A DNA stretch of 64,000 nucleotides, taken from Methylocystis sp. MJC1 (GTDB taxonomy: Bacteria; Pseudomonadota; Alphaproteobacteria; Rhizobiales; Beijerinckiaceae). Every line of letters starts with the position of its first letter. The first letter of the stretch is position 1. A program made the position numbers and the translations under genes. The stretch covers positions 2,779,001-2,843,000 of the forward strand of contig NZ_CP107558.1 of assembly GCF_026427715.1 (NCBI RefSeq), written 5' to 3'. The notes under the pieces are model-generated. The model did not search any database, was not told the origin of the DNA, and saw only the letters and a program-made list of their open reading frames with translations. Below are positions 43,345-53,910 of this stretch, piece by piece.

Positions 43345-44193
43345 ATGACTCTTCCCCCCTCATTATCCGTTTCCACCGTCTGGAGATATCCGGTCAAATC
43401 CATGATGGGCGAGGAGCTGACCGCTTCCGTCGTCACGCCCGCGGGCCTGCTCGGCGATCGCGCCTTTGCGCTCGTCGACGTCGAGACCGGCAAGGTGGTC
43501 AGCGCCAAAAATCCCAAGAAATGGCCGGACTTCTTCTTCTACCGAGCCGCATATGCGTCGCCGCTCGACGCGCAGTCCGCTCCGCCGATCTGGATCAGCC
43601 TCCCATCGGGGCAAATGGTCCGCACCGACGCTCCCGACGTCGAGGACGTGCTCTCGGCGGCCTTGTCGCGGCGCGTGCGCCTCAGCGCCTCGGCGCATCA
43701 GAAACCGACGCTGGAGCAATATTGGCCCGAGCATGAGGGCGAGGCGAACGAAGTGAGCGAGGAAGCCGTCGCCGGAGACGCGCCGGCGGGCACCTTTTTC
43801 GATTACGCCACGGTGCATCTGTTGACCACCGGAACGATCAACCGCTTGCGGGAGCTTTATCCCGAAGGCCGCTTCGAGGCGCGGCGTTTCCGCCCCAACA
43901 TTGTGATCGACACCGGCAAGGCCGCGGAATTCGTCGAAAATGACTGGGTCGGCAAAACCATCCGCATCGGCGACGTTCGCCTGCAGATCACCGACCCTTG
44001 CCCCCGCTGCATCATGCCCACGCTCGCCCAGGGCGATCTGCCGAATGATCTGGGCATCCTTCACAAGGGGGTCTTGCAGAACAAGGTCTACGTCCCCTTC
44101 GCCGGCAAGGCGCTCCCTTCGGTCGGCGTCTACGCCCGAGTGATTTCTGGCGGCGCACTGAAGCGCGGCGACGCTGTCGAGATAGAAGCCTAA
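43345..44193 (+). CDS. MOSC domain protein
   Basis: 282 residues from ATG 43345. The N-terminal MOSC_N beta barrel (VSTVWRYPVKSMMGEELTAS...GLLGDRAFALVD) is followed by the MOSC domain with FRPNIVIDT and the conserved Cys in ITDPCPRCIMPTL, the probable sulfur or molybdenum-cofactor ligand. It resembles the YcbX/mARC group that reduces N-hydroxylated compounds, but lacks the C-terminal ferredoxin domain of YcbX, so it would need a separate electron donor. Stands alone. Confidence 0.9.
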   Translation: MTLPPSLSVSTVWRYPVKSMMGEELTASVVTPAGLLGDRAFALVDVETGKVVSAKNPKKWPDFFFYRAAYASPLDAQSAPPIWISLPSGQMVRTDAPDVEDVLSAALSRRVRLSASAHQKPTLEQYWPEHEGEANEVSEEAVAGDAPAGTFFDYATVHLLTTGTINRLRELYPEGRFEARRFRPNIVIDTGKAAEFVENDWVGKTIRIGDVRLQITDPCPRCIMPTLAQGDLPNDLGILHKGVLQNKVYVPFAGKALPSVGVYARVISGGALKRGDAVEIEA

Positions 44194-44235
44194 AAGCATT
44201 TTTGCTCGAAGGCATGGACGCCGGAAAAGATCGAA

Positions 44236-44249
44236 TTGAGAAAGATCAA
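44236..44249. promoter_or_regulatory. FNR/FixK-like box upstream of the cytochrome c peroxidase
   Basis: TTGAGAAAGATCAA differs from the consensus TTGAT-N4-ATCAA by one base. It lies 226 bases before the peroxidase start codon. Confidence 0.4.
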
Positions 44250-44474
44250 GTCGAACTGGGCCGGCGTCTCAGAAAAACCTGCATTAGAAGCGCGGTAGTT
44301 TCTTTGTCTTCAATAAAAACGACGTCTGCCCGCCATGACTCCGCCTCATAAAGTTGCAAGATCACGCAAGGCTACTCGTTAAAGAGCCTATTTTTGATAT
44401 TTCTCAAGATTCGACATCATTCGAGGCTTTTTGAGCAGCCTTTTCGAAGCAACGCTGACTGGCGGAGGCGTATT

Positions 44475-45872
44475 ATGACGAAATATAGACAGTTTTTCTT
44501 CCCGCGCGGGCTTTTGTGGCGCACCGCTGACCCCCGAAAGACGGTTCTCGCCGCAATGGCGGCGGGCCTGATCGCAACATCTTCACAACCCGCGGCGGCG
44601 TTGGAGCGTTTGCTGACGCCGAGCGAATTCGAGGCGATCCGGCATGCGCTGCAGAGCGATCTCCAGCATTCGCGCTTCAACCCGGCCAAAGAAGCGCAAA
44701 ACTGGCCGGAGCGGCTTCTCGGCGAGAAGCTTTATTCCGACAACAATCTTTCCCTGAACAGAAACCAGTCTTGCGCGACGTGTCATCAGCTCACGCCGGC
44801 CATCGATCCGGTTACCGGGCAACCCTATCAAGCGCCTGGGTTTGTCGACGCCGATAATGTCGAGAAAGGCACGCCCGTATCCGATGGCTCGGTTGCGGGA
44901 GCCTTCGGCGCCCTCAATGCGCCCAGCGCCGGTTACGCCTCCTTCACCCCGCCGTTTCATTGGGATGCGGGGCAGAAGCTTTATGTCGGCGGCCAGTTCT
45001 GGAACGGTCGCGCCTCGACGCTCGCCGAGCAAGCCGGCATGCCGCCGCTCAATCCGGCGGAAATGGCGATGCCGAGCAAAGCCGCGGTCATCGAGCGGCT
45101 GAAGGAGAACGCCGCCTATCGCGCGCTCTTCTGGGCCGCCTATCGGCTGAATATCGCCGGTTTGCTGTCTGCGGCGGAAACGGACGTCGCCTATAACGCC
45201 ATGGGGAAGGCGATCGCCGCTTTCGAGCGGACGCGCTCCTTCGGTCCGTTCACGTCCAAATATGATTACTTCATTGCCGGCAGAACCGAGTTGACGCCGC
45301 AAGAGCGGCTCGGCCTCGATCTCTTCAACAATAAAGCCCAGTGCGCGAGTTGCCATGTCAGCGCGCCGACAAAGAACCAAGCGGGGACCTGGACCCCGGC
45401 GCTGTTCACCGATTACACCTACGACAACATCGGCGCGCCGCGAAATCTCGACATACCGGGCAACCCAGAGCCCAATAAGGGATTAGGCGGTCGGCCCGAC
45501 ATCATCGCCGTCGATCGGCAGGGGCTCGAAATCGGCAAGCACAAGACGATGTCCTTGCGCAACATCGCCATCACGCCGCCCTATGGGCACAATGGCGTCT
45601 TCAAATCTCTCGAGCAGATCACGCATTTCTACAATACGCGCGACACGCTCGGGCGCGTTCCGGACAATCGTGACCCCGGCTTCGGGATCAAAGGCTGGCC
45701 GCTTCCCGAGGTTCCTCAAAACATCAACGCCACTACCATCGGGAACCTTGGCCTCACCGCTCAAGAGGAAGCCGCGATCGTCGCCTTTTTGAAAACATTG
45801 ACGGACGGCTATCCGATCTGGGGACGCGATCCGCGCGTGTCGTCGAATGACCCGGGGCCGTATGAGCACTGA
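44475..45872 (+). CDS. Di-haem cytochrome c peroxidase (CcpA/MauG family), periplasmic
   Basis: 465 residues from ATG 44475, which follows GGAGG by 7 bases; an upstream in-frame ATG has no such site. Signal peptide through about PAAA (residue 43). Two haem-c motifs: CATCH (about 100-104) and CASCH (about 290-294). MSLRNIAITPPYGHNGVFKSL near the end is the conserved CCP region. It should reduce hydrogen peroxide with electrons from cytochrome c, or act as a MauG-like oxidase; the tryptophan/tyrosine distinction cannot be settled by eye. A candidate FNR-type box upstream fits microaerobic control, like the cbb3 cluster in the same window. Confidence 0.88.
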   Translation: MTKYRQFFFPRGLLWRTADPRKTVLAAMAAGLIATSSQPAAALERLLTPSEFEAIRHALQSDLQHSRFNPAKEAQNWPERLLGEKLYSDNNLSLNRNQSCATCHQLTPAIDPVTGQPYQAPGFVDADNVEKGTPVSDGSVAGAFGALNAPSAGYASFTPPFHWDAGQKLYVGGQFWNGRASTLAEQAGMPPLNPAEMAMPSKAAVIERLKENAAYRALFWAAYRLNIAGLLSAAETDVAYNAMGKAIAAFERTRSFGPFTSKYDYFIAGRTELTPQERLGLDLFNNKAQCASCHVSAPTKNQAGTWTPALFTDYTYDNIGAPRNLDIPGNPEPNKGLGGRPDIIAVDRQGLEIGKHKTMSLRNIAITPPYGHNGVFKSLEQITHFYNTRDTLGRVPDNRDPGFGIKGWPLPEVPQNINATTIGNLGLTAQEEAAIVAFLKTLTDGYPIWGRDPRVSSNDPGPYEH

Positions 45873-45965
45873 GCGTTGCGCGTAATGGGAGCGTCCGCGC
45901 GCGTCGCGGGCGCTCTTCCCTTGCCGAATAGGACTCAGTTGTCGCCAATCGCAAGCAAATAGAGC

Positions 45966-46048
45966 CGTCATTGCGAGCGAAGCGAAGCAATCCAGGGCCG
46001 CGATGGCTGCTCTGGATTGCTTCGTCGCTACGCTCCTCGCAATGACGG
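45966..46048. repeat. Palindromic repeat family B
   Basis: CGTCATTGCGAGCGAAGCGA ... inverted at the right end as CTCGCAATGACG, with CAATCCAG/CTGGATTG inside: a large stem. It lies between the converging peroxidase and rsh genes and could act as a bidirectional terminator or mRNA stabiliser. Confidence 0.85.
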
Positions 46049-46085
46049 GCGGTGGCCGTTCTGGCCCGCCGGCCTCAATGCTCGC

Positions 46086-48302
46086 TCATCCGATCATCCG
46101 CTCGACTTTGCTCACCAGCGGCGACGCGCGCAGCCGTGTGAGCACCTCCGTCAGATGCTTCAGATCCGCCACCTCGAGATCGAAGGTCATTTCGCGGAAA
46201 TCCGGCGAATGGGCGCGGAAAGTGATGTTGTCGATATTGGCGTGGGTCTCGCCGATGAGGCTCGCGAGGGCGCCGAGTGTGCCGGGCTCGTTGATCGCCG
46301 TGGCGACGATGCGCGCGGGGAAGAGCACGCGGGTTTCCGGATCGACGTCCCAGCGCACGTCGAGCCAGCGCTCGGGCTGATCGTCGAAGGCCGTGAGCGA
46401 GGGCGATTGGATCGGGTAGATCGTGATCCCCTCGCCCGGCGAGAAAATGCCGACGATGCGGTCGCCCGGCACGGCGCCGCCCTCCGGCGCGAAACGCACC
46501 GGCGAATCCCCCCGCAGCCCGCGGATCGGGATGGCCCCGGCGGCGCCGTCCCCCGCTGCGCCCGGCGCCTTGAAGACGACATTGGCGTTGGCCTTCACGC
46601 CGAACCAGCCGGGTTCGCCCGGCGCGATCGGCGCCATCGGAGCCTTACGCTCCTCGATGAAATCCGGATAAACCGCCTTCACAACGTCGCCCGAGTAGAT
46701 TTCGCCGCGTCCGACCGCTGCCAGAACGTCCTCGACCGAAGGCCGGGCCAAGCGTGTCACAGCGGCCCTCAGCTTGTCCTCCGAATAGGCGCGGCTGGCG
46801 CGTTCGAAAGCGCGCTCCACGATCTGGCGGCCGAGCCCGGCATATTGCTGGCGCACAGCCTCGCGCGTGGCGCGGCGGATGGCGGCGCGGGCCTTGCCGG
46901 TCGCAACCGCCGCCTCCCAGGCGGCCGGCGGCACATGGCCCTCGGCGCGGATGATCTCCACCTCGTCGCCATTCTGGAGATATGAGAGCACCGGCGCGAC
47001 CCGGCCATTGATCTTGGCGCCCACCGCCGAGTCGCCGAGCTTGGTATGGACGGCATAGGCGAAATCGATGGGCGTCGCGCCGCGCGGCAGCGCGATGAGC
47101 GCGCCCTTGGGCGTGAAGCAGAAGACCTGGTCCTGAAACAGCTCGAGGCGCGTGTGCTCGAGAAATTCTTCGGGATGGCTGTCGCCATGGGCGAGCAGCT
47201 CGAGCGTCTCCTGCAGCCAGCGGAAGGCGCGGCTCTCCTTGGCGAGCTCCTCGCGCCCCTCGTCGCCGGTCGCGTCTTTGTAGAGCGCGTGCGCGGCGAT
47301 GCCGAAGCGCGCGATCTCGTGCATTTGCGCCGTGCGGATCTGCAACTCAACGCGCTGATGGCCGGGGCCGATCACTGTGGTGTGGAGCGAGCGATAATCG
47401 TTTTGCTTGGGCGTCGAGATGTAATCCTTGAACCTGCCCGGCACGCTCGGCCATTTGGTGTGGATGACGCCCAGCGCGCTATAGCAGTCCTCGACCGAAC
47501 CCACGATGATCCGGAAGCCGAAAATATCCGAAAGCTGCTCGAAGGAGATAGATTTGCGCTCCATCTTGCGCCAGACGGAATAGGCGGTCTTCTGTCGGCC
47601 CGTGACCGCCGCCTCGATGCCGCGCTGCAAAAACTCACCGGCCAGCTCTTCCTCGATGCGCTTGATGATGCGCCCGTTTTTCGTGCGTAGGTCATGCAGG
47701 CGCTGTTCGATCGTGCGATGCGCCTCCGGCATAAGATGCCGGAAGGCCAGGCCCTCCAATTCCTCGCGCAGGCGCTGCATGCCCATGCGCCCGGCGAGCG
47801 GCGCATAAATGTCGAGCGTCTCCTGCGAAATGCGCGCGCGCTTTTCCGGCGGCACATAATGCAGCGTGCGCATATTGTGGAGACGGTCGGCGAGCTTCAC
47901 CAGCAGCACGCGCACGTCGTCGGCCACCGCGAGCAGGAGCTTGCGGAAATTCTCGCCCTGGCGCGCCTGTTTCGAGACGAGGTCGAGCTTCTCGATTTTC
48001 GTCAAGCCATCGACGAGCTTGCCGATCTGCGCGCCGAAGAGACGGTCGATTTCCTCGCGCGTCGTCTCGGTATCTTCGATCGTGTCGTGAAGAACCGCGG
48101 CGACGATGGTCGCGTCGTCGAGCTTGAGGTCGGTGAGGATCGCGGCGACTTCGAGCGGGTGGGAAAAATAGGGATCGCCGGAGGCGCGCGTCTGCTGACC
48201 ATGCGCCTTCATGGCGTAGACATAGGCGCGGTTCAGCAAATCCTCGTCGACGTTCGGATTATACTTCCGAACCCGTTCGACGAGCTCATATTGACGCATC
48301 AT
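46086..48302 (-). CDS. rsh: Bifunctional (p)ppGpp synthetase/hydrolase
   Basis: 738 residues from the ATG pair at 48302/48299 (MMRQYELVERV, the usual rhizobial start). Domains in order: HD hydrolase (SHPLEVAAIL, HDTIEDT, ADRLHNMRTL); synthetase (GRQKTAYSVWRKM, FGFRIIV, DYISTPKQNDYRSLHTTV); TGS (VFCFTPKGALIALPRGATPIDFAYAVHT); helical; and C-terminal ACT (VATAINEPGTLGALASLIG). Both catalytic halves have their motifs, so it should make and break the stringent-response alarmone. It lies 151 bases downstream of rpoZ on the same strand, the normal order in the group. Confidence 0.97.
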   Translation of the reverse strand: MMRQYELVERVRKYNPNVDEDLLNRAYVYAMKAHGQQTRASGDPYFSHPLEVAAILTDLKLDDATIVAAVLHDTIEDTETTREEIDRLFGAQIGKLVDGLTKIEKLDLVSKQARQGENFRKLLLAVADDVRVLLVKLADRLHNMRTLHYVPPEKRARISQETLDIYAPLAGRMGMQRLREELEGLAFRHLMPEAHRTIEQRLHDLRTKNGRIIKRIEEELAGEFLQRGIEAAVTGRQKTAYSVWRKMERKSISFEQLSDIFGFRIIVGSVEDCYSALGVIHTKWPSVPGRFKDYISTPKQNDYRSLHTTVIGPGHQRVELQIRTAQMHEIARFGIAAHALYKDATGDEGREELAKESRAFRWLQETLELLAHGDSHPEEFLEHTRLELFQDQVFCFTPKGALIALPRGATPIDFAYAVHTKLGDSAVGAKINGRVAPVLSYLQNGDEVEIIRAEGHVPPAAWEAAVATGKARAAIRRATREAVRQQYAGLGRQIVERAFERASRAYSEDKLRAAVTRLARPSVEDVLAAVGRGEIYSGDVVKAVYPDFIEERKAPMAPIAPGEPGWFGVKANANVVFKAPGAAGDGAAGAIPIRGLRGDSPVRFAPEGGAVPGDRIVGIFSPGEGITIYPIQSPSLTAFDDQPERWLDVRWDVDPETRVLFPARIVATAINEPGTLGALASLIGETHANIDNITFRAHSPDFREMTFDLEVADLKHLTEVLTRLRASPLVSKVERMIG

Positions 48303-48453
48303 GCGCGAAAGCCACAGCAAGGCAATGCGGGCCCCGCCATTCTGCGCTATGCGCGCTGACGCCGCCCGACAGGCGGCGCAAGGCCGCCGGGATCAAAGGA
48401 GAGTGTAGCCCAGCTTCGCCGCCGCCTCTAGTGCGGCGCGAAAAAGACGACGC

Positions 48454-48840
48454 TTACTCGCCGTCCTCTTCGACCTCGGCCGGAGGAACGAGGCCTTCGA
48501 GGCCGCGCAGCAGATCTTCCTCGGTCATGCGGTCGAACTGGGCTTCGCCCTCGATATCGCCGCCGACGGCGGGAGTCAGCGCCGGAGCGGCCTCGGCCTC
48601 GGGCTCGTCGACCTCGACGTGGCGCTGCAGCGAATGGATGAAATCTTCCGAAAGATCCTCCGGCGAAAGGTGGGTCTCGGCGATCTCGCGCAGCGCGACG
48701 ACGGGATTTTTATCGCGGTCGCGGTCAACGAGGATCGGCTGTCCGGAGGAGATCAGCCGCGCGCGATGCGCTGCCAGCAGAACCAGATCGAAGCGGTTTT
48801 CAATCTTGTCGATGCAGTCTTCGACGGTGACGCGCGCCAT
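48454..48840 (-). CDS. rpoZ: RNA polymerase omega subunit
   Basis: 128 residues: [20 protein letters not shown] at the start, [33 protein letters not shown] as in alphaproteobacterial omega, and an acidic tail. Omega stabilises the beta-prime subunit and mediates part of the ppGpp response, in keeping with rsh just downstream. Confidence 0.97.
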   Translation of the reverse strand: MARVTVEDCIDKIENRFDLVLLAAHRARLISSGQPILVDRDRDKNPVVALREIAETHLSPEDLSEDFIHSLQRHVEVDEPEAEAAPALTPAVGGDIEGEAQFDRMTEEDLLRGLEGLVPPAEVEEDGE

Positions 48841-49293
48841 TTTTCTCTGGCTCCTACTTGAACAGGGGGAAGAGCGCTGCTACAACAGCTTTGCTGATTA
48901 ATCAATCATATTCGCGTTATCTTCAAGATGGCGGCCTTGCCCAAAATGGGCATAGAGCTTTTGCGGAACTGGAACTTTTCGACGTTTCCGCAATGATTTA
49001 TGCGTAAAAATGCCTCTATCCTCTTGACCTGACGCCCTAGAGCGGCAATTTATCGAAGATGACGCTTTGGCGTCTCGACTTCGACAAAGCGAAAATCGCT
49101 GTGGCGGCGGCGCCGGCGACGTGAGTCGACGGTTAAGCCGGGTTCAAACCTAAAAAATTTGAAGTCGGCCCGAGAGCCGAGCAACGCTAAAATTGGACGC
49201 CCAACGATCACGACGAGTTCGATAGTCGCGAGGCGGCAAGACGGCGGCAGACATCAGGCAACGCCACAACAACAGCTTGAACGCGAGAAAAAA
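48841..49293. other. Divergent intergenic region between rpoZ and the NYN gene
   Basis: About 450 bases, AT-richer than its surroundings near rpoZ, holding both promoters. The open frame of the NYN gene runs back into it, but no good start is found there. GGGTTCAAACC near 49140 recalls a tRNA T-arm, but no cloverleaf can be built around it. Confidence 0.45.
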
Positions 49294-49905
49294 ATGGCAG
49301 ATATCGAACGAATTGCGCTATTCATTGACGGCGCGAATCTTTATGCGACCGCCAAATCGCTGGGATTCGATATTGACTATAAACGTCTATTACGCGAATT
49401 CCAGGGCAAGGGCCGTCTCATTCGCGCCTTTTACTACACGGCGTTGATCGAAGATCAAGAGTATTCTTCGATCCGCCCCCTGATCGACTGGCTCGACTAC
49501 AATGGCTACGCCGTCGTGACGAAGCCGACGAAGGAGTTCGTCGACTCTCTCGGCCGTCGCAAGGTCAAGGGCAATATGGACATCGAGCTCGCGGTGGACG
49601 CGATGGAGATGGCCGAGCACATCGATCACATGGTGCTCTTCTCGGGCGACGGCGACTTCCGCTCGCTGGTCGAGGCCGTGCAGCGCAAGGGCGTGCGCGT
49701 CTCGGTGATCTCGACGATCACCACGCAGCCGCCGATGATCGCCGACGAACTGCGCCGCCAGGCGGACGAGTTCATCGATCTCATCCATCTCGTGGGCAAG
49801 ATTGGCCGCGACCCGGGTGAGCGCGCCGAGCGTATGCAGCGCTATCAGGAACGCCGCCCCATGCCGGCAGCGGCTCCCGTTGGGCACGAGGAAGAGGAAG
49901 AGTAA
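49294..49905 (+). CDS. LabA-like NYN domain protein (predicted ribonuclease)
   Basis: 203 residues from the ATG at 49294 (MADIERIALFIDGANLYATA). PIN/NYN fold with the acidic site residues in LFIDGANL, KGNMDIELAVDAM and LFSGDGDFRSLVEAV, as in LabA/DUF88 proteins. These are predicted metal-dependent RNases; the physiological target is unknown. The C-terminus is a charged, Glu-rich tail. Followed by a family A repeat and a bidirectional terminator. Confidence 0.9.
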   Translation: MADIERIALFIDGANLYATAKSLGFDIDYKRLLREFQGKGRLIRAFYYTALIEDQEYSSIRPLIDWLDYNGYAVVTKPTKEFVDSLGRRKVKGNMDIELAVDAMEMAEHIDHMVLFSGDGDFRSLVEAVQRKGVRVSVISTITTQPPMIADELRRQADEFIDLIHLVGKIGRDPGERAERMQRYQERRPMPAAAPVGHEEEEE

Positions 49906-49906
49906 T

Positions 49907-49978
49907 CCTCCTTTCGCTTGAACGGCTCGCCTCGAGCCTCATTCCGGGCGGGTGGGCGGCGGCCCGACCGGGAACGAA
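49907..49978. repeat. Palindromic repeat family A, shortened copy (after the NYN gene)
   Basis: TTTCGCTTGAACGGCTCGCC, then CTCATTCCGGGCGGGT and GCGGCCCGACCGGGAACG. It resembles the left half of the other copies and begins 2 bases after the stop. Confidence 0.65.
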
Positions 49979-50000
49979 CCAATCAAACGGATTTCTCATC

Positions 50001-50030
50001 AAAAAAGCCCGGTCTAGGCCGGGCTTTTTT
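50001..50030. terminator. Bidirectional terminator between NYN and smpB genes
   Basis: AAAAAAGCCCGG, loop TCTAGG, CCGGGCTTTTTT: a GC stem with A and T runs on both sides, serving the converging NYN and smpB genes. Confidence 0.92.
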
Positions 50031-50058
50031 GCGTTCCTATTGGGGGGAGGAGAGAGGC

Positions 50059-50535
50059 TCAGCCCTTCTCGCGCATGAGCCGCCCTTTTTCGCGGCTCCA
50101 GTCGCGCTTCTTTTCCACTTCGCGCTTGTCGTGGATCTTCTTGCCGCGCGCCAGCGCAATCAGCAGCTTCGCCCGGCCCTTGTCGTTGAAGTAGAGCTTG
50201 AGTGGCACGATCGTCATGCCCTCGCGCTCAATGGCCTGCGACAGCTTGGCGATTTCGCGCGACTTGAGCAGCAGCTTGCGCGGCCGCTTGGGCTCGTGGT
50301 TGAAGCGGTTGCCGGAGAGATACTCCGGGATATTGGCGTTTACCAGCCAAGCTTCGCCATGCCGATCGACATGGGCGTAGCTCTCGGCGATCGTCGACTT
50401 GCCGCTGCGCAGCGACTTTACTTCCGTGCCGGTGAGCACAAGCCCGGCCTCGAAGGTCTCGCCAACTTCAAAATTGAAGCGCGCCCTGCGGTTGTCGGCG
50501 ACGACCTTGTGATTTGGCTCTTGCTTAGCGGCCAC
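50059..50535 (-). CDS. smpB: SsrA-binding protein SmpB
   Basis: 158 residues: [32 protein letters not shown] and [11 protein letters not shown] with the basic C-terminal tail RLMREKG. It binds tmRNA and positions it in stalled ribosomes for rescue. It lies 9 bases downstream of dapA, so the two are probably one transcript. Confidence 0.97.
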   Translation of the reverse strand: MAAKQEPNHKVVADNRRARFNFEVGETFEAGLVLTGTEVKSLRSGKSTIAESYAHVDRHGEAWLVNANIPEYLSGNRFNHEPKRPRKLLLKSREIAKLSQAIEREGMTIVPLKLYFNDKGRAKLLIALARGKKIHDKREVEKKRDWSREKGRLMREKG

Positions 50536-50544
50536 GGATTACCT

Positions 50545-51438
50545 TCAAGCCGGCAGCACGCCGGCGTGGATCATTGCGGCGCGGATGCGGTCCTTCGTCG
50601 GCTGCGTCGAGGGCACCAGCGGAAGACGCACTTCCTCACGCGCCTTGCCGAGCAGCGACAGGCCATATTTGGCGCCCGTCACGCCGGCTTCCAGGAAGGT
50701 CGCGACATGAAGCGGCACGAGTTTATCCTGAATTTCCAGCGCCTTGGCGTAATCGCCCGCAAGGCAGGCGTTCTGCAGGTCGGCGCAAAGCCGCGGCGCG
50801 ATATTGGAGACGACGGAAATGCAGCCGTGGGCGCCCGCCGCCATGCAGGAAAGCGCGGTGAGGTCGTCGCCCGAGAGCTGGATGAAATCCGGCCCCATCG
50901 CGTCGCGCTGCAGGGAAATACGCCCGATATTGCCGGTCGCGTCCTTCACGCCCACGATATTCTTGAGCTCTGACAGCCGCTTCATCGTCTCGACGCTCAT
51001 ATCCACCACCGAGCGCGGCGGAATATTATAGATGATGATCGGAATCGAGACGGCGTCGTTGATCGCCTTGAAATGCAGATAAAGCCCTTCCTGATTGGGC
51101 TTGTTGTAATAGGGCGTGACGATCAGCAGGCCATCGGCGCCGGCGCGCTCGGCATGACCGGCGATGGCGATCGCCTCGCGCGTATTGTTGGAGCCCGCGC
51201 CGGCGATGACTGGCACGCGCCCACGCGCGGCGCGGATCGTCTCGGTGATGACGCGGCCATGCTCCTCATGGGACAGCGTCGGGCTCTCGCCGGTCGTGCC
51301 CACAGGCACGAGCCCATGCGTTCCTTGCTCAATCTGCCAATCGACGAGCGCCCGGAGCGCCTCGAAATCGACCTCTCCATTGGCAAATGGCGTGACGAGA
51401 GCGGTGTTCGACCCGTGAAAAATAGGCTTTGTTCTCAT
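50545..51438 (-). CDS. dapA: 4-hydroxy-tetrahydrodipicolinate synthase
   Basis: 297 residues from the ATG at 51438 ([18 protein letters not shown]); the longer open frame adds a non-family leader. Class I aldolase TIM barrel: [14 protein letters not shown], the Tyr in [11 protein letters not shown], and the Schiff-base Lys in [12 protein letters not shown]. First step of the lysine/diaminopimelate branch. Divergent from the lytic transglycosylase gene, with about 206 bases between them; both serve the cell wall. Confidence 0.97.
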   Translation of the reverse strand: MRTKPIFHGSNTALVTPFANGEVDFEALRALVDWQIEQGTHGLVPVGTTGESPTLSHEEHGRVITETIRAARGRVPVIAGAGSNNTREAIAIAGHAERAGADGLLIVTPYYNKPNQEGLYLHFKAINDAVSIPIIIYNIPPRSVVDMSVETMKRLSELKNIVGVKDATGNIGRISLQRDAMGPDFIQLSGDDLTALSCMAAGAHGCISVVSNIAPRLCADLQNACLAGDYAKALEIQDKLVPLHVATFLEAGVTGAKYGLSLLGKAREEVRLPLVPSTQPTKDRIRAAMIHAGVLPA

Positions 51439-51644
51439 AGAATCAGGAACTTCCCTGCGCCTCACAGCCGCCGTATTCGCGTCCGTATCATGGAAGCGCC
51501 CTTCATAGCCGCTGGGCGCTTGGGAGAAAAGCCCCACCTTCGCTCTACATGTCTTGGGCAAGGCCGGAGCGCGGCGGCGGGGACTTTGGTTGACGCTTCG
51601 AAAATGATTAGAGAGCAGCTTCTGCGCAACGGGGAACCACGCCG

Positions 51645-53909
51645 ATGACGTTGCCTGCACGCGTCTCGATTCGCCTCCAGCTCCTTGCGACGGCGACGGC
51701 GATCGCCGTCATCACGCCTGCCTTCACGGGCTTCGACGCTCTGCGCGACAAGGAGGCGACGCCGAAGGCCGCCCGCTGGGTTCCCTATATCCCCTTCAGC
51801 CTCGGCGCCTGGCGCACACGCGTCGGCAATTTGGAAGAAACGCTGCGCGGATTTGTCACGGGTGAGGCGCCGCATACGGAGGCGGCGCATCCCGCTCAGC
51901 CCTCGCTCTTCGGCTCCGAGGACCCCACATCGACGCCCCTCGCCGATTACGCGCCGCCAGACGGCTGGCTGCGCGAAACGCCGGCCGCGCTCGACCCTGC
52001 GAAGATCCTCGGCGACGATTCGGAAGCTTTCTACCAGGCGCTCGCCGCCTTCAAGAACGCCGATTTTGCGGCTGGCGACGCCGCCGCCGCTAGCCTCGAT
52101 AGTGGACTCGCCCATACGGCGGCACATTGGACGGCGCTCAAGCTTCACCCGCGCGAGGCCGGATTCAAGCGGATCGCCGCCTTTCTGGACTCCCATCCCG
52201 ATTGGCCGGCGGCCGACTGGCTGCGCCGCCGCGCCGAAGAAGCGCTCATCGCCGAGCACCAGCCCGACAAGGTCGCCAAGGCCTGGTTCGATGATAAGCC
52301 GCCGCTCACGCCTTACGGCAAATATGCTCTGGCCAAGGCGCTCGGCCGCGACGGCGATTTCGACACGGCGGCCTTCTACGCCCGCGACGCGTGGCGGGAA
52401 GACGATCTCGGCGGCTTCGAGAGCCAGTTCCTCAAGGAACTCGGCGAGCTTCTCACCCCCGCCGACCATAAATATCGCGCCGACCGCCTGCTCTACGCCG
52501 GCAAGAACGCCCAGGCCCTGCGCGCTGCGGAGCTCGCCGGCAAGGATGTGACGCTGCTCGCCCGCGCCCGCATCGCGGCGAATGTCGGAGCCGCCGGCGA
52601 CAAGGTTTTCGCCTCTGTGCCGCCGGCGCTGCAAAACGATCCCGGCCTGTTGTTCTCACGCGCGCGCATGCTCAACGCCGCGAAGAAATTCGCCGACTCC
52701 GGCGCGCTGTTGAAAAAGGCGCCCACCGATCCCGGCAAGGTGATCGACGGCGACGCCTGGTGGGCGGAGCGGCGCCAGACCTCGCGCAAGCTGCTCGATC
52801 TCGGCGACGCGGACAGCGCATATATCGTCGCCGCCCAGCACAACGCCCGCTCGACCAGCAACAAGGTCGAAGCGGAATTCCAGGCGGGCTGGATCGCGCT
52901 GCGCTTCCTTGATGACCCCTCCCGCGCCGCCCGCCATTTCGCGACGCTCGAGCAGGTCGCCGAAACGCCGTTGCAGAAATCGCGCGCTCTTTACTGGCGC
53001 GGCCGCGCCGCCGAGGCCTATCGCACGCCGGACGACGACGCGAGGGCGCGCGACTTCTACCGCCAGGCAGCCGCCCATTCGACGACTTTCTACGGCCAGC
53101 TCGCCTGCGCCAAGCTCGGCGCGGAAGATCGCCCGCTGCGCCCTGCCCCCACGCCGGCCAGGGACGCCGAGCGTCACGAGGCCGTGAGAGTGGTGGAGCT
53201 GTTGCTTGCCACTGGGGACAAGGACGTCGCCGCGCCGCTCGCGCTCGACGCCGCCAAGAACATGCGCGACATCGCCCAGGTCGCGGCGCTCGGCGAGGTC
53301 ATCTCGAAACAGCGCGACGCGAAAATGTCCCTCGTCTTCGGCAAGAGCGCCTCTTACCGCGGCGTGCCGCTCGACGACGTGGCCTTCCCCTCTTACGGAA
53401 TCCCGAACTTCGATGCGCTGCCGAATTCGGCGCCGCGCTCGGTCGTCTATGCCATCGCGCGTCAGGAAAGCGCCTTCGATCCGAAAGCGGTTTCCTCCGC
53501 CGGCGCGATGGGTCTGATGCAAATGATCGCGTCGACCGCGCGTCACACCGCCTATACGCATGGCGTCGCCTTCGATCTCCCGCGCATGCTGAGCGAGCCC
53601 GCCTTCAACGCCAAATTGGGCGCGGCGCATCTCGGCATTCTGCTCGGCGAATATAGAGGCGCTTATCTTCTGACCTTCGCCGCCTATAACGCCGGCGGCG
53701 GCCGCGTGAAGCAATGGATCGACGCCTATGGCGATCCGCGCAAGCCCGGCGTCGATCCGATCGACTGGGTCGAGCGCATCCCCATCTCCGAGACGCGCAA
53801 TTACGTGCAGCGCGTGATGGAGAATTTCGTAGTCTATCGCGCCAAATTCGGCGACAGGGACACGCGCGCCCCGCAGGTGGAGCTGGCGCATGCCGGCGTC
53901 CGGCTGTGA
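51645..53909 (+). CDS. Soluble lytic murein transglycosylase (Slt70-like)
   Basis: 754 residues with an N-terminal membrane/signal segment ([17 protein letters not shown], about 11-27). A long alpha-superhelical region of TPR-like pairs follows. The C-terminal SLT domain has [15 protein letters not shown] (catalytic Glu near residue 607), [15 protein letters not shown] and [15 protein letters not shown]. It cleaves glycan strands between MurNAc and GlcNAc, forming 1,6-anhydro ends, in the periplasm. The length and order match Slt70-type enzymes of rhizobia, which usually diverge from dapA as here. Confidence 0.93.
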   Translation: MTLPARVSIRLQLLATATAIAVITPAFTGFDALRDKEATPKAARWVPYIPFSLGAWRTRVGNLEETLRGFVTGEAPHTEAAHPAQPSLFGSEDPTSTPLADYAPPDGWLRETPAALDPAKILGDDSEAFYQALAAFKNADFAAGDAAAASLDSGLAHTAAHWTALKLHPREAGFKRIAAFLDSHPDWPAADWLRRRAEEALIAEHQPDKVAKAWFDDKPPLTPYGKYALAKALGRDGDFDTAAFYARDAWREDDLGGFESQFLKELGELLTPADHKYRADRLLYAGKNAQALRAAELAGKDVTLLARARIAANVGAAGDKVFASVPPALQNDPGLLFSRARMLNAAKKFADSGALLKKAPTDPGKVIDGDAWWAERRQTSRKLLDLGDADSAYIVAAQHNARSTSNKVEAEFQAGWIALRFLDDPSRAARHFATLEQVAETPLQKSRALYWRGRAAEAYRTPDDDARARDFYRQAAAHSTTFYGQLACAKLGAEDRPLRPAPTPARDAERHEAVRVVELLLATGDKDVAAPLALDAAKNMRDIAQVAALGEVISKQRDAKMSLVFGKSASYRGVPLDDVAFPSYGIPNFDALPNSAPRSVVYAIARQESAFDPKAVSSAGAMGLMQMIASTARHTAYTHGVAFDLPRMLSEPAFNAKLGAAHLGILLGEYRGAYLLTFAAYNAGGGRVKQWIDAYGDPRKPGVDPIDWVERIPISETRNYVQRVMENFVVYRAKFGDRDTRAPQVELAHAGVRL

Positions 53910-53910
53910 G

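Noticed and set aside
49130..49160. tRNA-like GGGTTCAAACC near 49140
   Set aside because: No acceptor, D or anticodon arms can be drawn around it.
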